Assembly: GCA_002342805.1 (NCBI GenBank)
Contig: DDQW01000060.1
Span: 1-8,495 of the forward strand
Length of the DNA stretch: 8,495 nucleotides
Direction of reading: 5' to 3'
Origin: Clostridiales bacterium UBA2432
GTDB taxonomy: Bacteria > Bacillota > Clostridia > Lachnospirales > Vallitaleaceae
Positions within the stretch are counted from its first letter, which is position 1, and each line of letters starts with the position of its first letter. Under the pieces are notes generated by a model that was not told the origin of the DNA, searched no databases, and saw only the letters and a program-made list of their open reading frames with translations. A program made the position numbers and the translations under genes. This document shows, in pieces, positions 4,997-8,495 of the stretch.

Positions 4997-7147
4997 ATGT
5001 ATATTCAAAAAAGAAACGGAAGCAAAGCCATATTTGACATAACCAAGATTATAGCAGCCATAGCCGGCGCCAACAAAGAAGTGGAACAAATGCATCAGCT
5101 TCAGACACAAGAAATCAAAGAGATTGCAGGCAAAATAGCAGCCAAAGTATCAGAAGGCACCCATGTAGAAACCATTCAAGATCGTGTCGAAGATGCTTTG
5201 TTGGAAAAAGGCGTCTTTAAGGTGGCCAAAACCTATATAAAATATCGTTATAGGAGAGACTTGGTTCGTAAGTCAAATTCTACAGATGAGCAAATCCTTA
5301 CCCTGATTGAAACAAAAAATGAAGAAATCAAAGAAGAAAATTCAAATAAAAATCCAACAGTTGTTTCGGTACAAAGAGATTATATGGCCGGAGAAGTCAG
5401 TAAAGATGTGACCCGAAGATTTTTATTGGAAGAAGATATATCAAAGGCCCATGAGGAGGGAATCATCCACTTTCATGATACGGATTATTTTGCCCAACAC
5501 ATGCATAATTGTGATTTAGTGAATCTTGAGGATATGTTACAAAACGGAACGGTGATTAGTGGTACCATGATTGAAAAACCTCACAGTTTTGCCACGGCCT
5601 GCAACATAACAACCCAAATCATTGCTCAAGTAGCGAGTACACAATATGGCGGTCAATCCATATCTTTAAGCCATCTAGCACCTTTTGTGGATATTTCACG
5701 AAAAAAAATCATATTAGATATAGAAAATGAAATGCACATCGCAGGCGTTCAACTCGAAAAAGAAAAGTTCAATGCCTTAGTGCATAAGCGATTACAAGAA
5801 GAAATTAACCGTGGCGTACAAATGATTCAATACCAGATTATTACATTAATGACAACCAATGGACAAGCGCCTTTTGTGACCTTGTTTATGTACCTGAATG
5901 AAGTCGAAGAAGGTCAGTTGCGTGATGACTTATCGCTGATTATTGAAGAAATGTTAAGGCAGCGCATTAAAGGTGTAAAAAATGAAAAAGGCGTATGGAC
6001 AACGCCGGCATTCCCTAAGTTAATCTATGTACTTTCAGAAAACAACATTAGTGAAGGGTCAAAATATTTTGATATCACGCAATTGGCGGCCAAATGTACA
6101 GCCAAGCGGATGGTCCCGGACTATATCTCTGAAAAGAAAATGCGTGAACTTAAAAATGGGGATGTCTATACGTGCATGGGCTGTCGTTCATTCTTAACAC
6201 CTTATCGAGATGAACAAGGGCAAGCAAAGTACTATGGTCGCTTTAACCAAGGCGTAGTTACCCTAAATCTTGTCGACTTGGCTTTTAGTTCTGATGGTGA
6301 TTTGACAAAATTCTGGAAGCTTTTTGATGAGCGTTTAGATTTGTGTTATAGGGGACTCATGGCTCGACATAATCGACTTAAAGGAACCAAGTCGGATGTA
6401 GCCCCAATATTATGGCAATATGGTGCATTGGCTCGATTGGAAAAAGGCCAAACCATTGACCACCTTTTATATGGAGGATATTCAACCATTTCACTTGGAT
6501 TTGCAGGATTATATGAATGTGTAAAATTCATGACGGGTAAATCCCATACGGACACATCCGCTGAACCCTTTGCCTTGGCTGTAATGCAGTATATGAATGA
6601 TGCTTGTGCCAAGTGGAAAGCAAAGCATAACATTGATTTTAGTGTCTATGGGACGCCTTTAGAGTCAACAACTTATAAATTTGCAAAAGCTTTAAAAAAT
6701 AGATTTGGTGAGATTGACGGGATTACTGATAAAAATTACATAACGAACTCATACCATGTGCATGTAACAGAAAAAATCGATGCCTTTACCAAACTAGGCT
6801 TTGAATCTAAGTTCCAGGAGCTTAGCCCAGGGGGAGCGATTTCATATGTCGAAGTACCCAACATGCTCGACAATATTCCAGCGGTTATCTCTGTTATGCA
6901 ATATATTTACGACAATATTATGTATGCTGAACTCAATACCAAGTCAGATTATTGTCATAAATGTGGTTATGGCGGTGAAATAGAAATCGTGGAATCTGAA
7001 GACAAATTGCTATGGAAATGTCCTAGTTGTGGAAACACAGATCAAGATCATATGTCGGTAACTAGAAGAACATGTGGCTATATAGGGACACAATTTTGGA
7101 ACCAAGGCCGTACACAAGAGATTAAAGAAAGAGTGCTTCACCTATAA
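4997..7147 (+). CDS. nrdD: Anaerobic (class III) ribonucleoside-triphosphate reductase
   Basis: Reduces ribonucleoside triphosphates to deoxyribonucleoside triphosphates in the absence of oxygen, using a glycyl radical made by NrdG; cytoplasmic. The 716-residue protein has an N-terminal ATP cone (about residues 3-92, K-R-N-G-S-K at 5-10), the allosteric dATP/ATP switch. A catalytic barrel follows, with H-N-C-D-L around Cys172 and M-G-C-R-S around Cys396, which match the active-site cysteine regions of the family. The C-terminal zinc ribbon has Cys653, Cys656, Cys675 and Cys678. The glycyl-radical motif R-R-T-C-G-Y has its glycine at about residue 694. The ATG at 4997 was chosen because GGAG (4987-4990) lies 6 bases upstream and homologues begin this way; an in-frame TTG at 4985 would lie before that site. 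It overlaps nrdG by one base (TAATG). NrdR boxes upstream indicate repression when dATP is high. All key residues are present. Confidence 0.98.
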   Translation: MYIQKRNGSKAIFDITKIIAAIAGANKEVEQMHQLQTQEIKEIAGKIAAKVSEGTHVETIQDRVEDALLEKGVFKVAKTYIKYRYRRDLVRKSNSTDEQILTLIETKNEEIKEENSNKNPTVVSVQRDYMAGEVSKDVTRRFLLEEDISKAHEEGIIHFHDTDYFAQHMHNCDLVNLEDMLQNGTVISGTMIEKPHSFATACNITTQIIAQVASTQYGGQSISLSHLAPFVDISRKKIILDIENEMHIAGVQLEKEKFNALVHKRLQEEINRGVQMIQYQIITLMTTNGQAPFVTLFMYLNEVEEGQLRDDLSLIIEEMLRQRIKGVKNEKGVWTTPAFPKLIYVLSENNISEGSKYFDITQLAAKCTAKRMVPDYISEKKMRELKNGDVYTCMGCRSFLTPYRDEQGQAKYYGRFNQGVVTLNLVDLAFSSDGDLTKFWKLFDERLDLCYRGLMARHNRLKGTKSDVAPILWQYGALARLEKGQTIDHLLYGGYSTISLGFAGLYECVKFMTGKSHTDTSAEPFALAVMQYMNDACAKWKAKHNIDFSVYGTPLESTTYKFAKALKNRFGEIDGITDKNYITNSYHVHVTEKIDAFTKLGFESKFQELSPGGAISYVEVPNMLDNIPAVISVMQYIYDNIMYAELNTKSDYCHKCGYGGEIEIVESEDKLLWKCPSCGNTDQDHMSVTRRTCGYIGTQFWNQGRTQEIKERVLHL

Positions 7148-7626
7148 TGCATTACGGAACGATTAAATATAATGACATAGCCAATGGTGAAGGGATACGG
7201 ACTTCTTTGTTCGTATCCGGTTGCCGAGTTAACTGCAAGGGATGCTTTAATAGAGAGACTTGGGATTTTAACTATGGCCAAGAGCTAACAGAGACCATTG
7301 TGTCTAAGCTTATAGATAGCTTGAAGTCACCCTATATCAGTGGATTGACAGTCTTAGGTGGTGAACCGATGGAGCCGGAAAATCAAGAGGCCCTATTACC
7401 TATTTTCAGACGGATAAATGAGCATTTTGCTACGAAAACCATATGGTTGTATACAGGATATCTTCTAGACCAAGACTTGCTTGCAGGGGGGAAAAAACAT
7501 ACGATTTATACCGATGAACTCTTATCGCTAGTGGATGTAGTGGTTGACGGACCCTTTATTAGCGAATTGAGTCAGGTAGGACTGCAGTTTAGAGGGTCAA
7601 GTAATCAACGTATTATAAGAAAGTAA
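7147..7626 (+). CDS. nrdG: Anaerobic ribonucleotide reductase activating protein (radical SAM)
   Basis: Activates NrdD by reductive cleavage of S-adenosylmethionine at a [4Fe-4S] cluster, abstracting hydrogen from the NrdD glycine. The cluster motif C-R-V-N-C-K-G-C gives Cys26, Cys30 and Cys33 (CX3CX2C). The next conserved landmark is G-G-E-P at 71-74, which helps bind the SAM methionine end. The C-terminal D-G-P-F at 134-137 and R-G-S-S-N-Q at 149-154 are typical of NrdG. At 159 residues it has the normal length for the short NrdG type. Its ATG shares a base with the nrdD stop and has no strong Shine-Dalgarno, so translation is probably coupled to nrdD. No clear intrinsic terminator follows; a new promoter lies about 55 bases downstream. 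Confidence 0.97.
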   Translation: MHYGTIKYNDIANGEGIRTSLFVSGCRVNCKGCFNRETWDFNYGQELTETIVSKLIDSLKSPYISGLTVLGGEPMEPENQEALLPIFRRINEHFATKTIWLYTGYLLDQDLLAGGKKHTIYTDELLSLVDVVVDGPFISELSQVGLQFRGSSNQRIIRK

Positions 7627-7681
7627 GTTGACCAAGCAAAAAAGGGAATATCATGATTTTAATAACTTTTGATTTTGTAGC

Positions 7682-7710
7682 TTGACTTGATAAAAATTCT
7701 CCTATAATAT
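7682..7710 (+). promoter_or_regulatory. Promoter downstream of nrdG
   Basis: TTGACT (7682-7687) is a good -35. It can pair with TAATAT (7705-7710) at 17 bases or with the perfect TATAAT (7703-7708) at a short 15 bases. It points to the small ORF at 7748 and probably to the membrane protein after it. Confidence 0.65.
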
Positions 7711-7747
7711 TAAAGGATGAGGTTATAAAAATTGATGGGAGAAAATA

Positions 7748-7957
7748 ATGATGCTACTCAATATAGAGAAAGTGGCTCAATATAGGGGAGACACTTCAAA
7801 AACAAATCAAGTTCAACTATTGAACAATAGAATAACCACAACAACAATAGATCAAAGCCAGAAAAAGGTTCTTGGTCTTATTTGTATGGAAAAAAATCAT
7901 CTATTAAGAGATAATGCGAATATTAACGACATACGTAAATACAAATCAAAGATGTAA
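7748..7957 (+). CDS. Hypothetical small protein (69 residues)
   Basis: The ATG at 7748 has GGGAG at 7737-7741 with a 6-base spacer and lies about 37 bases after a good promoter, so translation is credible. The 69-residue product is polar and rich in Asn, Gln, Lys and Thr, with a T-T-T-T-I-D-Q-S-Q-K-K stretch near residues 35-45. It has no signal peptide, membrane segment or motif I recognise. Its end (I-N-D-I-R-K-Y-K) falls on the first copy of a duplicated 20-bp motif. It may be a real small protein, a leader peptide for the next gene, or the remains of a longer gene. There is no basis for a function. Confidence 0.4.
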   Translation: MMLLNIEKVAQYRGDTSKTNQVQLLNNRITTTTIDQSQKKVLGLICMEKNHLLRDNANINDIRKYKSKM

Positions 7958-7979
7958 TGTTTACGACATTCGTAAATAT
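7923..7979 (+). repeat. Two copies of a 20-bp motif, second a perfect dyad; possible operator
   Basis: 7923-7942 (TTAACGACATACGTAAATAC) and 7960-7979 (TTTACGACATTCGTAAATAT) match at 17 of 20 positions and start 37 bp apart. The second contains the perfect inverted repeat TTTACGA-CAT-TCGTAAA (7960-7976); the first is an imperfect form of it. They lie 46-102 bases before the ATG of the membrane protein, where a repressor or activator could bind. I know no regulator with this exact site. Confidence 0.5.
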
Positions 7980-8024
7980 GTAAGTTATATGAAAGTCAAT
8001 ACTGTCTATAGGAAAGGGGGATAT

Positions 8025-8453
8025 ATGAGCAAACTGAAATATGTCATTATTGGAATATTTATTTTGATTGCTGCTTATTTAATAAACATCTCAAATCAAG
8101 ATACAAAGACAGGAATTATGATAAACGATTATTCTTATGGAATTGGACGAGATGGTGAAACTGGAATGACCAAGGTCGACTTTTCAATCTATGTCCACAA
8201 TAATACAACGAATACGGTAGTTGTTGATTCCGTTAAACCTATTATGAAAGATAGATTATCAGATTTAATCTTTGGAGATGACAAGATTGATATCGGTTCG
8301 ATAGTTCTTGAGCCTGATACAGGAAAGAGTTTTGATGGGGTAATACTTTTTGATCATGATGGGGATAAGTCATTTTGGGTTCAAGAAGATCAAGGGTTAG
8401 TTCTATCTATTGTAGTAGATGCAGAAGTAATTGTAGAACGAGCAAAATTCTAA
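8025..8453 (+). CDS. Membrane-anchored protein of unknown function
   Basis: A 142-residue protein with one hydrophobic segment at residues 6-21 after Lys3 and Lys5, and no cysteine lipobox. It is likely held in the membrane by its N terminus, with the rest outside the cell. The outer part (about 28-142) alternates short beta-type strands with turns (F-S-I-Y-V-H-N-N at 53-60, L-E-P-D-T-G at 95-100, V-I-L-F-D-H-D-G at 106-113). This suggests an immunoglobulin-like sandwich of the kind seen in small Firmicutes surface proteins such as DUF4352, but the match is by pattern only. The ATG at 8025 is chosen for the strong AAAGGGGG at 8013-8020. The frame stays open to an ATG at 7914, but that extension lacks a ribosome site and contains the dyad repeat. 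No terminator is seen after the stop. Function unknown. Confidence 0.75.
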   Translation: MSKLKYVIIGIFILIAAYLINISNQDTKTGIMINDYSYGIGRDGETGMTKVDFSIYVHNNTTNTVVVDSVKPIMKDRLSDLIFGDDKIDIGSIVLEPDTGKSFDGVILFDHDGDKSFWVQEDQGLVLSIVVDAEVIVERAKF

Positions 8454-8472
8454 TGGCTTCCGTATTGACCAT

Positions 8473-8495
8473 CATATAACTATTATAGATATATC
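8473..8495. repeat. Right copy of the 23-bp repeat shared with the window start
   Basis: Matches 1-23 at 22 of 23 bases in direct orientation. In one frame the sequence from 8449 reads S-N-G-F-R-I-D-H-H-I-T-I-I-D-I without a stop, and the left copy continues the same peptide with S-D-D-S-K-K. So joining the two ends would give one continuous open frame across the junction. Confidence 0.6.

Noticed and set aside
4892..5110. Minus-strand open frame across the nrdD start
   Set aside because: It lies antisense to the ATP cone and the NrdR boxes; no Shine-Dalgarno or family similarity.
6346..6633. Minus-strand 95-codon frame within nrdD
   Set aside because: Antisense shadow of conserved NrdD coding sequence.
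7627..7680. Terminator after nrdG
   Set aside because: The region is T-rich but I found no stable stem followed by a T run.
7914..8024. Upstream extension of the membrane protein gene to the ATG at 7914
   Set aside because: No ribosome site at 7914, while the ATG at 8025 has AAAGGGGG and directly precedes a normal membrane-anchor segment; the extension runs through the dyad repeat.

Overview
The window looks like a chromosomal stretch of a low-GC, Gram-positive, anaerobic bacterium (Clostridia-like). The grounds are its AT-rich composition, strong AGGAG-type ribosome binding sites, a class III (oxygen-sensitive) ribonucleotide reductase with its activase, and a lysine riboswitch of the Firmicutes type. 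No rRNA, tRNA, CRISPR array, transposase or phage gene was recognised. The genus cannot be told from the sequence.

Left part (1-2951, + strand). The first 400 bases carry no intact gene. They hold the decayed remains of a PhzF-family isomerase/epimerase gene, broken by frameshifts, a deletion and an in-frame stop. A DUF1349 gene begins directly out of that relic; its Shine-Dalgarno and GTG start lie in the old PhzF-like reading frame. A short gap with possible decayed coding remnants follows, then a tyrosine phosphatase with an HCX5R loop, an unreported 32-residue small ORF, and a Gfo/Idh/MocA NAD(P)-dependent oxidoreductase. The small ORF and the oxidoreductase are coupled by an ATGA stop/start overlap.

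Centre (2943-4800, - strand). An NhaC-superfamily transporter converges on the oxidoreductase, and the two coding ends overlap by 9 bp. Its 5' leader is a nearly complete lysine riboswitch: P1 to P5 can be traced, followed by a perfect intrinsic terminator and a 10-bp antiterminator pairing. This makes the transporter a candidate lysine importer of the LysW type, switched off when lysine is plentiful. A perfect hairpin just upstream can compete for the 5' strand of P1, which may be an added layer of control.

Right-centre (4838-7626, + strand). Divergent from lysW lies nrdD-nrdG, the anaerobic ribonucleoside-triphosphate reductase and its radical-SAM activase, overlapping by one base. A sigma-70-like promoter drives it. 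Three NrdR-box-like 16-mers start at 4853, 4885 and 4917, exactly 32 bp (about three helical turns) apart; the first covers the -10 element and the last contains a perfect 14-bp palindrome.

Right end (7627-8495, + strand). A separate promoter precedes a 69-codon hypothetical ORF and a 142-residue membrane-anchored protein of unknown function. Between them sits a duplicated motif, one copy a perfect dyad, that could be an operator. The last 23 bases nearly repeat the first 23 bases of the window (22 of 23 identical), suggesting either a circular or overlapping contig or a duplicated coding fragment.

Together the window joins two nutrient or metabolite feedback circuits placed back to back: lysine sensing by RNA for a transporter, and nucleotide sensing by NrdR for deoxynucleotide synthesis. 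On either side are accessory and partly decaying genes.
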